Shown here piece by piece: positions 10,316-19,943 of a stretch of DNA of 64,000 nt. Under the pieces are notes generated by a model. That model was not told the origin of the DNA. It ran no database searches and worked only from the letters and a program-made list of their open reading frames with translations. Each line of letters opens with the position of its first letter. Position 1 is the first letter of the stretch. Origin of the DNA: Volutella citrinella (lineage: Eukaryota > Ascomycota > Sordariomycetes > Hypocreales > Nectriaceae); the NCBI GenBank assembly GCA_034401135.1, contig JAWZSP010000002.1:186001-250000 (forward strand), written 5' to 3'. The translations under genes and the position numbers were made by a program.

Positions 10316-13300
10316 TCAGAACTGCATATCCATCCCCGATCGATATCCAACCCTAGTGCTCACCGGATTCAACACTCTCATCGCAAAGCCCCCGTGATGT
10401 AAAATCATGGCCGGCATGGAAAAGTAGGGATTCACACCAAGTGTGTCATCCGCCGCCGCCGCCAGCCCCTTTGACAGGACAATGACTAGGTCCTCAACCA
10501 TCGAGTACGCGTCCACGTCCACGCCGCCGTCATACAGCTGCTGGTAGCTCCTCAACGACGCGACAAGCTGCAAGACGCAGCTGATCATCTGCATCTTGCA
10601 CTTCTTGCGTTTCGGGAACGACCTCGCCGCCACGCCCAGGCCGCCGAAGAGCCAACATGCCAGCCTTGCGCAGAACCCGGGGACGCTGTCCTCGCCGATC
10701 TTGGTGCCCTGGTGACACCATAGGAAGAAGGCGGCGATGAGGGAGCCATCGTCGCGGGGCGGTCCGCCGTGGGGGAGAGGCCAGCTGGGGACTGTGCGCA
10801 GATTGAACCAGGCTGTCGTGCAGATGGGAATGCCAACGTCGTGCAGGTGGGTGAAGAGGTCAAAGTCCTTTGCCATTTGAGAACCCTTTGGGTCTGGTGG
10901 CGCTGAGTTGGGTTTCGTCTCTTGGACTTGAACTGTTGATGGCATCGCAAACAACATTACGTTCGTTCCTCGGTCCGCTGCGCCTCTGCCGCTTGGCGGG
11001 TCGGTGGATTGAACTTTTGGTCCTGTTGATGCTGTGTTGGAGGAATGCTGACCCAGCTTCTGCCTCAGATCCGTGAGGTAGATGTTTGGCTTGAGAAGGT
11101 GACTGCCGCCGCTGATCTGAGTTGGGCTTTGTCCGCTGAGCAGCTTGTAGCTGACCGTCATGGGGATCGCCATCACGAGGAAGACGGCGTCCATGGTGGT
11201 CAACGGGGTTCCACCGGAGATGGATTTGTAGAATGGACCAAGTACCGGGATGGAAATCTCTGAGGTGACTGTATTTCCAAGTTGAAGGAGAACTTGCCGA
11301 AAGAGGCTGATTAACTGGGAGACCAGCTTGCCGATGACGCCGATGATATCCGCGAGCAAGTCGATGCCCAATTCGACGAGCAGCTTCTCAACTGGCATGT
11401 CAGACGAGGACTTGAAGAGTCTCGAGAAATTGACAGTCAGCTTATCTATCAAATCACTGATGTCATCCCAGATATCGGCATCGATGGCTTCTGGGGCGCT
11501 CGGCTTTGAACCGCCACGGCGTTGAGATTCCAGCGACTTGGTCCCGTGCTGGAGCTGGTACTCTCCCCAGCTCATACCCGGGGATCTGACCTGAGTGGTC
11601 AACTCCTTGTTCTTGTTCTTCTCTGATGCTGCTTTCGAGGCATTTTTGCCAGCCTGCGCGTTTCGCAGGGCCGGTGGCAGAGGCTTGGTCTTGAAGCCCA
11701 GCACCGTCGACTTGAGCTCGGTGAAGTATTTGTCACTGGACGCTTGCACCTTTTCCAGGTTGTCAGAGGTCCATATGATACCTTGGGTGGTCAGGTTCGT
11801 CATCATGTTTTTTGTTGCAAGGATGTCGTCCCAGTTGAACACGAAGCCGAGGTACTTGATAATGCTCTCGGCTCCCATCTTGAGAAATTCAAAGACTTTG
11901 ACAACGGCCTGGACGACGTGCGACATGGCCTTGATGACCAGGTTGTAAGTCTTATCGGCAAGTTCGAGAACAAAGGTCCAGCCGTCTTGCAGCTTCTTGA
12001 CCGCCCAGTTCTTCACGTTCTCAAACTTCTCCTTGATCAGAATCCAGAGGTCGTCAATTGCCGAAGCGCTGCTCGACGAGCTCGGAGGACTGACTGCCCC
12101 AGCCTTTGTGGTGTCAAACTCGCCCTGCGAGTTTAAGGAGCCCACCGCATCCTTCAAGCTCCCAAAGACGGTAGCTGCTGTCTGGAGATGCTCGTCACTA
12201 ACGTCGGCCGGCAGCAGGCCTTTCTGCCTCAACGCCTTCAACTCGCCAACGGACGCCAGATTTTTCGTTGAGGCACTCAACTTCTCTGCAGGGTTGATCA
12301 CATAATTGGGCCCTTGATACGTTCGTCGTGACCCCGTTGCGGGGGCCAAGGTGATTACCGGACAATTCGCCGGCAAAGACTCTTCGGTGCCAGGGACGAT
12401 AATGGTCAGCACACCGCTCCCGTCGAGAGAGACAAGCTGACCGACTTTGTCAGTCGCTGTTCGTGAGCCGTTGATGATGATCTCGGTTGGAATGGAGGTT
12501 GAGAGCAAAATCTGCCTGTCGGGAAGCGAAACACCGTCGGAGTCGTTGAGCTCGACACGGGTCGTGTATGAGACAAACCGAACCACCTCCTGAGGCGAAG
12601 GAATGAGAACTGGCAATGCCTGCCAGAGCCGCGTCTTTGCATTTTGAACGAGCATAGTCAGGGCTGGGCGCCCTCCCTGCCTTCCCATGACAAAGAGTCG
12701 CTGTCCCCCGTCTGCGCCCCGGGTAGCTGAGAAGTTACCACCGCCAGCCTCTCCAAGCAACATGGGGACGACTGGTCCGGTGGGCTTGAGAGTTGAAACC
12801 TCCGAGGAGTCGAATTGTTGATAGCATACGTCATGCTCCTCGCTCTGGACCCAAACAGACACGAAATGAGATTCCTGCACTACATGCAGCTGTAGAGCTT
12901 TGCTGTACTCTTTGTCTGAACTGAGGTTCTTTGGCGCAGGCCCTCGAAGTCCTCGCAGGCAATCGGCGCCGCTGATATAGTGCAAGCCCCCGCCCGCAAT
13001 CAGAAGGCCGTCGTTTCCATCTGCGTTCGTCACGGTGCTGATACGGCACGCCTGTGGTGGACATTTCTGCACGATGTCCTGCAGCGTGGTGACACCACCA
13101 GACTCGAACAGTGACAGAAGCCGAAGCTGAGTTACGGGCTCACTGGGTGTTCCCTCCTGGGTCAGCGCAAACAGTCCTTGCTGACCTTGCACAGTGGCGG
13201 CGCAAAGATCCAAAATGCGATGAGAATTCATCGGAGACTGCAGGTTGTCGTTGAAGGCCCAACTGGTCAACTTGTCGTTTACAGCGATTGGGCAGAAGTC

Positions 13301-13810
13301 GAACGTGGATCTCTCAGCCCGCCGAAACCGTATGAAGATGGCAGGATAGGATGAATTGTCGAGAGCTCGCGCAGAGGTGGCGAGGTGAATATTCTCCACA
13401 TAGATGTCTCGGTTCTGACCGCTGAGAAGCAACGGGGACAAATCTGACGATGCCTCCCAGGTGGAGATGTCTTTGTAGTGCACCGGCTTCACAACGTGGA
13501 TGTCGCTCCTACCGTCTCGCGGACCCGCCGCAAAGACGATGTGAATGGTGAGGGACAGATCCTGGGTGACAGCCAACGAGTGGATGATATGGCCTTGGGG
13601 AAGCTTAAAGGCCGTTGACAGGTCGATTTCAACGCTCTCTCGGTTATCAGGATCGGCAGTGATGACATATAGTCGCTGACTGGAGCCGATGGAGAACAGG
13701 ACGGGCTGCTCGTTGCTACCGGTTACAGCATAGAAGACGCCGCCTGGCTCGATGCAACGGCCAGGGAGCGCATTGTGCATCAGCTCTGTGCACGCTTGGA
13801 GGCTATCCAT
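10316..13810 (-). CDS. Large intronless protein of unknown family, 1164 aa
   Basis: A single open frame; the ATG at 13810 is chosen because the four upstream codons begin with GTG. The first ~430 residues are beta-rich with repeated short strands and Gly turns (LFSIGSSQRLYVITADPDN, LLIAGGGLHYISG, LFVMGRQGGRPALTML), suggesting a propeller-like region. Residues about 570-700 are amphipathic helices (WTFVLELADKTYNLVIKAM, VVKVFEFLKMGAESIIKYLG, FNWDDILATKNMM). After a basic linker, another long helical stretch (LLVELGIDLLADIIGVIGKL) and a Cys-containing C-terminal third follow. There is no signal peptide and no confident transmembrane segment. I recall the FNWDDIL helical block in other fungal and bacterial hypothetical proteins, but cannot name a family. 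It shares a 773-bp divergent promoter region with the gene at 14584. Confidence 0.8.
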   Translation of the reverse strand: MDSLQACTELMHNALPGRCIEPGGVFYAVTGSNEQPVLFSIGSSQRLYVITADPDNRESVEIDLSTAFKLPQGHIIHSLAVTQDLSLTIHIVFAAGPRDGRSDIHVVKPVHYKDISTWEASSDLSPLLLSGQNRDIYVENIHLATSARALDNSSYPAIFIRFRRAERSTFDFCPIAVNDKLTSWAFNDNLQSPMNSHRILDLCAATVQGQQGLFALTQEGTPSEPVTQLRLLSLFESGGVTTLQDIVQKCPPQACRISTVTNADGNDGLLIAGGGLHYISGADCLRGLRGPAPKNLSSDKEYSKALQLHVVQESHFVSVWVQSEEHDVCYQQFDSSEVSTLKPTGPVVPMLLGEAGGGNFSATRGADGGQRLFVMGRQGGRPALTMLVQNAKTRLWQALPVLIPSPQEVVRFVSYTTRVELNDSDGVSLPDRQILLSTSIPTEIIINGSRTATDKVGQLVSLDGSGVLTIIVPGTEESLPANCPVITLAPATGSRRTYQGPNYVINPAEKLSASTKNLASVGELKALRQKGLLPADVSDEHLQTAATVFGSLKDAVGSLNSQGEFDTTKAGAVSPPSSSSSASAIDDLWILIKEKFENVKNWAVKKLQDGWTFVLELADKTYNLVIKAMSHVVQAVVKVFEFLKMGAESIIKYLGFVFNWDDILATKNMMTNLTTQGIIWTSDNLEKVQASSDKYFTELKSTVLGFKTKPLPPALRNAQAGKNASKAASEKNKNKELTTQVRSPGMSWGEYQLQHGTKSLESQRRGGSKPSAPEAIDADIWDDISDLIDKLTVNFSRLFKSSSDMPVEKLLVELGIDLLADIIGVIGKLVSQLISLFRQVLLQLGNTVTSEISIPVLGPFYKSISGGTPLTTMDAVFLVMAIPMTVSYKLLSGQSPTQISGGSHLLKPNIYLTDLRQKLGQHSSNTASTGPKVQSTDPPSGRGAADRGTNVMLFAMPSTVQVQETKPNSAPPDPKGSQMAKDFDLFTHLHDVGIPICTTAWFNLRTVPSWPLPHGGPPRDDGSLIAAFFLWCHQGTKIGEDSVPGFCARLACWLFGGLGVAARSFPKRKKCKMQMISCVLQLVASLRSYQQLYDGGVDVDAYSMVEDLVIVLSKGLAAAADDTLGVNPYFSMPAMILHHGGFAMRVLNPVSTRVGYRSGMDMQF

Positions 13811-14583
13811 GATGTGCGTCACTGCTTGAAATGTGCGTGTTGCGAATCGAGGCTCGCTCCTGGGAAGTGGTTAAGAGAATTGAGCAGAAGGTTGGGCGGC
13901 GCGGGAGAGAAGGCGACCCTGGTCAAGAGTCAAGACTCGTCAGCTCTGAATACATAGTCCATTGCGGCAGGCAACCCAATCCCTGTGTGTGGAACCAATA
14001 TTCCTAATGCAGCTTGCGGCGCGTGGCAAACCCTTGTACTATATCCAGTTTGAGCGACGGCTTGAGGGCTTGGCCGGCTTGGCCATTGGCATGTCTCGCC
14101 ATAAGGTCGTTCTGGGCCATATGGAATTGATCGTGTGATAGACCAATATGCTTGCCATGCAGCTGTGCAGATACCAAAGCTGGAACATTTGGGGCGATGT
14201 TGCATAAATATTGCATGGGCGTGGGGCTAGACCCAATAGTGCCATTTCACCAGCTCAATGTGTATTAGCCGGTGGCGTATCGGTGAGCTGAAATGCATCC
14301 ATGTCCGTTTTATGCTTGGATCCGTCTCTCTCGGCGCGGGAGTACCCGGCCATGGGATGAGTGATGAACGGGGACGGGCTGCCCGAGACAAGCCTGGCAT
14401 GGGAATGCGACGCGAATAATAAAAGGGCTTTCGTCGTGGCGGCTGCTGCGTCGGCGTGTTCGAGGGTAAATCACTCGCAGCGACATTGAGAGGCCAAACG
14501 TCGGCGCACATCTCCCGCTCATTTTATTGTACTTTTGCATATCACCGCATTCAAGGCTCGAATCAAGCCCCTCTTGCGGAACC
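13811..14583. promoter_or_regulatory. Shared divergent promoter region of the 1164-aa and 561-aa genes
   Basis: 773 bp between two start codons facing away from each other. Overlapping short frames at 13930-14585 on the minus strand have no domain and are treated as chance. An AATAAAAGG stretch at about 14418 and an ACC-ATG-G start context mark the plus-strand side. Co-expression of the pair is an inference from geometry. Confidence 0.5.
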
Positions 14584-16269
14584 ATGGTGTCGGATCACGA
14601 ATCCCGTCTAAATGTGACGCTGCAACACCATGATCAGGTCATTGCCATCTCGCAGGCAGCAGTCAACATGTGCCTTGCATATCGCTTTGGCCAAGATGAA
14701 AACACCAACATCAGGAACATCAACGCCAAAAATCCCACTGCGGGTACGTCCATCGTCGGAGTCATGAAGGCCCCGACTGTTGAGTTGTCCGCCATGGAAA
14801 AGGAGAAGTACTACGGCGCTACACTTTTCCTCAACTTCAAGAGCGGCTTCTTCAGCTATTGGGACCTCTCCAATATGGCGAATGGGGGACCCAAGCAAGT
14901 TCAGATACCTGTTGACGGCTGGGCAATCCCAGTCGACATCCGCTTCGACCCGCATAAGCTCGCCCAAAAAAATGTCCCCAAGGAAGTCAAAGACGCCGTC
15001 GAAAAGTCAGAGCAGTACACCATATCGCAGCTCGTCATCGATTTCACGTCGGCGCACTTGGCTACAGCGGTCGAGAATCAAGCCAAAATGAATGGGATCA
15101 ATATGACTGCCGGCAAAGACACAGACCTCAAGGCAATGATCATCACACTCATGGCTACCTACTTGGGCACGCTCCGGGATTCAAAGGGCAGCCACAACAT
15201 CGTTGGCTATACCCTGACGAAAGGAAACAATTCAGAGCCCGCGTCAAAGGCAACTCTGACCCCAACAGCAACTCGCCTCCAGACAATGTACTATAGGCCG
15301 AATGGACAGGTTGCACCAGACGACAGCAAGGGCAAGAACGGAATGAATGCTTTTCTCATCAAGGAGATGACTGGCCATGACTTGCCCGGCAACGATATCG
15401 ATTGGACGGGGAACTGGTTCGACGGAAGCATGAACGGCAGCCTGGTCATGTCCCACGCCAATTTCTGGGATAACTACCTGCTCCAGCGGCTGGCTCCCTA
15501 CAACGACAAGATGCTGTCAGCCATGAATTCCGTGCTTGCCTGGACGCTCAAGCCTGACGATGGCAATGTTGAGAATGCATCGTGGATTCTCGACTCAAAC
15601 TCCAAGCCCTCTGAAGAGAAACTGGCGTTCAAACCGACTGCTACCGGAGGAAAGCTCGACTGGACTGGAAAGAATAACTCCAAGGCCGGGGCAGCAGGCG
15701 CCGCCTCCTGGCTTCGGGAAATCGAGGCCGGCTCGACCATCACCTCCGAGGTGTTCTGGGCGCCCGACAGCAGCAACATCGTGCTCAAAACCGGTACAGT
15801 CATTGACTACAAGCGCACGGAAACCGAGTCGTACACGATATCGACCGGCCAGGGCATCGCCCACACCACCACCAGCGAGAAGACGTACAGGGCCAAGGTC
15901 AAGGTGACCTGGTCGACGAACATGGAGCTGGCGTCCGTCACGGATACGGGCAAGCTGCAAGTCCGCCTGACGCAGGGAAAGGCCGAATGCGACGTCAAGG
16001 TCGATGAGGCCAAGCGCTCCGGCTGGTCCCTGTTCTTCCAGCCCGACTTTCACGCCAACGACGAGCTCACAAAGAAGACGACGGCGTTCGTTGAGAAGAA
16101 ACTGGGCACGATCGATCTGGTGGGCAAGATTGCCGAGGAGATATCTAGCCAGCGAAATGGTTTCATCTTCCCCGGAGGCGGTGTTTTTGACATGAAGAAC
16201 CCTGTGTTCTCAAAGGCTGGAGATCTACTCATTGGTCTGACCTACAGACTGGGTGCTCCTGGCAACTAA
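14584..16269 (+). CDS. Intronless protein, 561 aa, possibly TULIP/P47-like fold
   Basis: The ATG at 14584 has an ideal ACC-ATG-G context; the frame extends upstream only through a TTG codon. Visible elements in order: RLNVTLQHHDQVIAISQAAVN (helical start), a beta-rich segment with TLFLNFKSGFFSYWDL, VPKEVKDAVEKSEQYTISQL, the pattern HNIVGYTLTKGN, then GMNAFLIKEMTG and FDGSMNGSLVMSHANFWDNY. The C-terminus has FIFPGGGVFDMKNPVFSKAG followed by DLLIGLTYR. No signal peptide is seen. The GY.LT block, the G-x-LVMS-x-x-x-F block and the ending NPVFS..GDLL recall TULIP-domain (P47-like) lipid-binding proteins. That comparison is from memory and is a hypothesis only. Its divergent partner at 10316-13810 is also intronless. 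Confidence 0.8.
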   Translation: MVSDHESRLNVTLQHHDQVIAISQAAVNMCLAYRFGQDENTNIRNINAKNPTAGTSIVGVMKAPTVELSAMEKEKYYGATLFLNFKSGFFSYWDLSNMANGGPKQVQIPVDGWAIPVDIRFDPHKLAQKNVPKEVKDAVEKSEQYTISQLVIDFTSAHLATAVENQAKMNGINMTAGKDTDLKAMIITLMATYLGTLRDSKGSHNIVGYTLTKGNNSEPASKATLTPTATRLQTMYYRPNGQVAPDDSKGKNGMNAFLIKEMTGHDLPGNDIDWTGNWFDGSMNGSLVMSHANFWDNYLLQRLAPYNDKMLSAMNSVLAWTLKPDDGNVENASWILDSNSKPSEEKLAFKPTATGGKLDWTGKNNSKAGAAGAASWLREIEAGSTITSEVFWAPDSSNIVLKTGTVIDYKRTETESYTISTGQGIAHTTTSEKTYRAKVKVTWSTNMELASVTDTGKLQVRLTQGKAECDVKVDEAKRSGWSLFFQPDFHANDELTKKTTAFVEKKLGTIDLVGKIAEEISSQRNGFIFPGGGVFDMKNPVFSKAGDLLIGLTYRLGAPGN

Positions 16270-17016
16270 GAGGTAGTTTTCATAGCGTTGTAGGAGTAAA
16301 TTGAGTCTCCAAGCTCTTGAATTGGACCCTCTACGTCACACTCATAGCTGTGCAGGTGTAATTCAGCTGTAGAAAGCCAACTAGAAATAGTAAAGAAAAG
16401 ATGATGCTGATGATAGCTTTATCCTTCCTCTCCCTTCAAGCAACTCCTCTCTTGCCTCTTCCCTATGCGCTATAAGTGTCAGATCCTGACGCTAATGCAC
16501 CATACGCAAACGCACGGGGTCATACGCACAGACCAGAACTACGTGAGTCCGAGCATTAGGAATAGACCCACAGCATATACACAAAGGGCCAATAAAGAAA
16601 TACCAAAGGCCAAGAGTAAACCGACAAATATACATCAGTCCCTAGACCGAAGCATTAAATATCTCAGTCTAGATAAAGGCACAGACAAACCCCATAACAA
16701 CATCAGTATATAGTCTCCTGGGGAAGTGCACATCTAGCATGGGAAGCTCTCCAGCTATCAATACAACTTAGTTACCTCAATCACCACTACACAACAACCT
16801 TTAACTATTACCAGACGTAACAGCAACCCGTATCGGTCACTGCCCAGTAGTATCACCCTATCCGTTCGGCTAACATAAACCTCCAGTACGTTGGTACCGG
16901 TTTACACAGTTAGGACCGCTCCAGTCGTCACAATCTCGTTATTTAATACTACGCCCTCCAAGGTGGCCTCTCATGGCAGAGCGCCGCAATGCGCCAACAC
17001 GTGCATCGACTATGCT
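16270..17016. other. Intergenic, convergent 3' ends, no gene recognised
   Basis: The stretch from about 16440 to 16960 is richer in A and T, with many CTA, TAG and ATA triplets. It may be decayed sequence, but no element ends, repeats or coding remnants were recognisable. Confidence 0.45.
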
Positions 17017-18985
17017 CTAAAACATGCGGCTCAAGACTTTGCGCCAGGCCGGAAGGCTTTCATAGTGTTCTCGGTCTGCGCGAACCATGTCCCAATCGAT
17101 CTCGCGCCGTCCTGTATCGACATCGATCTGATCCAGCCGCACGAAGCCTGCCTTTTTCCAGAAAAGTCCACAGATCCAAAAAGTGAGGATGATTGGGAAC
17201 GCGAGGAAATTCTTGAAAAACCGCTCAGGTGTCGTAAATCCAGACTGGCCCAGAGGCACAATAGCCGTATATAACTAGGGATAGTGTTAGGGGAACAGAC
17301 TCGAGATATGTGCAGGATTCCGGGACCGACTTCGGGACGGGATTCTTACCATGGCAATGAAGACGAGAATGCAGCCGGCCAGCCCAAACCATGAGCCAGC
17401 TACGCCAAACGCTGCCTTAAAAGGAATCTCATCTAAGCTGTGTCCGCGGTGTGCCCAGGCCTTGCGGAAACGGATGTGGGCCAAGCAGATGGCCCCCCAA
17501 GAGAACAGAATGGCGAGACCGGAAAGTGCCAGAAGCCAGTCGAAGATTTCGGGGCCGGATGCTAGGAGGTTGACGTATGCCAGGGGTCCTGCCGCAAGGA
17601 TGGCAAGCACAGAGAATAGAGGCCGCCCCGACCGATCGATGTAGGTGAACAGTGTCGGAGCATAGCCGTTTTGCGCCATGGCAGTCAGGGTCCGCGATCC
17701 ACCGTAGACACTTGCTACCCCAATCGACAGAACCGAAACCAAGATAACCGTGTTCATGAAATGGTCCAAGCCGTGGAGCTTGGCGTAGTTTCCAATGAGC
17801 ACAAACGGAGACGCCTTGACGTCCGTATAAGCAGACTCTGAGATGAGGCGAGGGTCATCCGAGGGAACCAGGAGTCCAACAAATAGGAGACCAAGGATGT
17901 AGAAGATGGTGATGCGCCAGAAGATCTGCCTGACGGCGCCGGGCACTGATTTGACCGGGTTCTTGGACTCCGCTGCGGCCATTCCAACAAGCTCAGTGCC
18001 CGTGAAAGAAAAGGCGGCCGTCACAAACACGGAGCAGAACCCCTTGAAGCCATTGCGAAAGGCGCCGGGGTTCTCCCAATAACGAGTTCCCCAGTACTCA
18101 TTGTACCTGCCATCAGATGGGCCTCCACCAAGGATCAGCGCAAGAGAAATGATGAGAAACACGGCTGTGGCTGTGATCTTGAGCAGACAAGCCCAAAACT
18201 CGATCTCGGCATAGCCAAGTGCCCCAAAGAGATTGATGATGACAATGGCGACCAGAAACACCGTGATCCACACAGCCACAGAGGTCGAGTCGTCCCAATA
18301 TTTTATGACAAGGCCGCACACGGTTAGTTCGAGAGGCAATGTCATGGCCCATGCGAAAGCGTAGTTGTATCCGATGGCAAAACCGAAGGAGGGATCGATG
18401 AAACGGGCGATGTAGGCGTAGAAGCCTCCGGAGATGGGGAACATGACGGCGAGCTCTCCTAGAGCAAAGACTAGCATGGAGTAGATGAGTAAGATGGTAT
18501 TTCCACAGGATGAAAGGTAATGCTGTTGCCTTACCAACATTGAAGACGATTGTGCCAACTAGACAGAAACAGATGAAGACTGAAGCGGGGCCCTGTACAA
18601 CGGGGAAAAGGATGCTCAGCAACTGGCTATATCAAGTGATGGCTGGGGTTTGGAGGGCACTTACGCCTCTGGCGAGCGCGCCACCGGAACCAACGAAGAA
18701 TCCAGCGCCGATAGAGCCGCCCAAGGCAATCATGTGGAGATGGCGTGTGGACATAGGCCGAGCGAGGTCAACTAGGCCACGGCCATAATGGAGTTTCTTG
18801 AAGGACGTGGCATTGAGCCCGTGTCGAGTCAAGAAGCTCTCATTATCCGTATTGAGACAAATCATACCAGCCTGCTCGGAGGTCGCGTCACCATCAACCA
18901 CATGGCCGGACGGTGTGGCCTTTTCTTGGTTGCCATGCGGCTGGCCAGGTGCCTCTACGTCGGAGTTGACAAAGGACGGAGCCAT
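17017..18985 (-). CDS. Amino-acid permease (GAP1/AAT family), 585 aa
   Basis: Proton-coupled amino-acid uptake at the plasma membrane, from the family known in yeast GAP1 and DIP5. Exons 18985-18665, 18592-18535, 18470-17350 and 17274-17017; introns are 72, 64 and 75 bp. After an ~85-residue cytosolic N-terminus comes MSTRHLHMIALGGSIGAGFF, the first-helix signature of the family. Splicing rebuilds GGALARG-GPASVF and FNV-V-FALGELAVMFPISGGF. Further signatures are SFTGTELVGMAAAESKNP and GASVYGGSRTLTAMAQNGYAP-like sequence in the second half. The small exon 2 is confirmed by frame and by the conserved text across both joins. It is divergent from the amidohydrolase at 19944, consistent with a shared nitrogen-scavenging role. 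The substrate cannot be read from the sequence. Confidence 0.93.
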
Positions 18986-19110
18986 GGCTGGCTTTGAGAA
19001 GATGACCAGGAGATCGCTGATACTAGGGGGAAGAGAGTTTAATGGGAGATGAGGAAGGGACTGCGAGTTGTGTGGTTTGCCCAAGACAACCCTTGAGACG
19101 AGGTCGGTGG

Positions 19111-19118
19111 CTTATATA
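19111..19118 (-). promoter_or_regulatory. TATA box of the amino-acid permease
   Basis: TATATAAG read on the minus strand lies 126 bp upstream of the permease ATG. Spacing and match are typical of a fungal core promoter. Confidence 0.5.
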
Positions 19119-19943
19119 GGAACTCGGGGGAGCACACAAAGGGCCCAACGGACCCACGGTTCGCACTTCATCGACGCAATTTCCCCGCCACAATGGGCCA
19201 GGGTCCAGATTCAATGTCGAACACTGCAGGGAGCGAGTCTGGGGAAAGCTGGGGTCTCCGCCGAGTTGAGTCGCACAATCATGGGGTATAGTCCGTATGG
19301 AGCTGCGGAGCATACGGGGCTTAAGCCGAATGTTGCCGGCGATAGGGTGTCCACCAACCCTGACCTGCGTCGTCGGGTCGGCGACTCTGGTCTGTGAACT
19401 CCTGGCTGGATACACATCGTCGTGTAATATGAACTGCTCTTGGCATATTGCGACGCCAACCGGTGTGCCAGAGGCAAGAGGCTACAGTCGGCAACAGGAG
19501 AAGGGGGCTCCTTGTGGCTTGCGCCATGTCTACAACAAGCCAAGTCCTTCAGCAATTAGCCTGGCCTCTTGTATTTTGGCCCTCGTAGACTGCATGATGG
19601 CCTCGAATCATGCGGAGAGGTGAGATGGGCTGAGCCTTGGCGCTACTTGATTGGCTGCTGAGGGGATTCGCCTCGACCTTCCACCCTAGGCGGCAAATAG
19701 ACCGGTCTAGACCTCTCAGCTGGTGAGGAAGCTCGAAGCGCACTGCTGATCCGTACCTCGCTATGTCACGAGAGAGAAGATGCGTTCTGGAGACATTTAT
19801 GATGCTGCCGAGTCTCAAGGCAAAATTCAAGTGCATTTAGCAAGGCACCGGTTTTCCCCTGTGCACCTAATTCGCTTCACTTGGACCCAATTCTGATCCT
19901 TGGACACCTTCAATCCTCACCGTTCAACTGAGAGGCAGAAGCC
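19119..19943. other. Divergent intergenic region between permease and amidohydrolase
   Basis: Frames of 70-115 codons overlap on both strands without recognisable domains. The interval presumably carries the regulatory sites of both flanking genes. Confidence 0.45.

Noticed and set aside
10316..16269. Horizontal transfer of the intronless divergent pair
   Set aside because: Lack of introns alone is weak evidence, since several ordinary genes nearby (amidohydrolase, aminotransferase, mannitol dehydrogenase, sugar transporter) are also intronless and codon use is not obviously different.
16440..16960. AT-richer, stop-rich stretch that could be a mutated transposon
   Set aside because: No terminal repeats, target-site duplication or coding remnants are visible. 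A dinucleotide-bias calculation would be needed to claim repeat-induced mutation.
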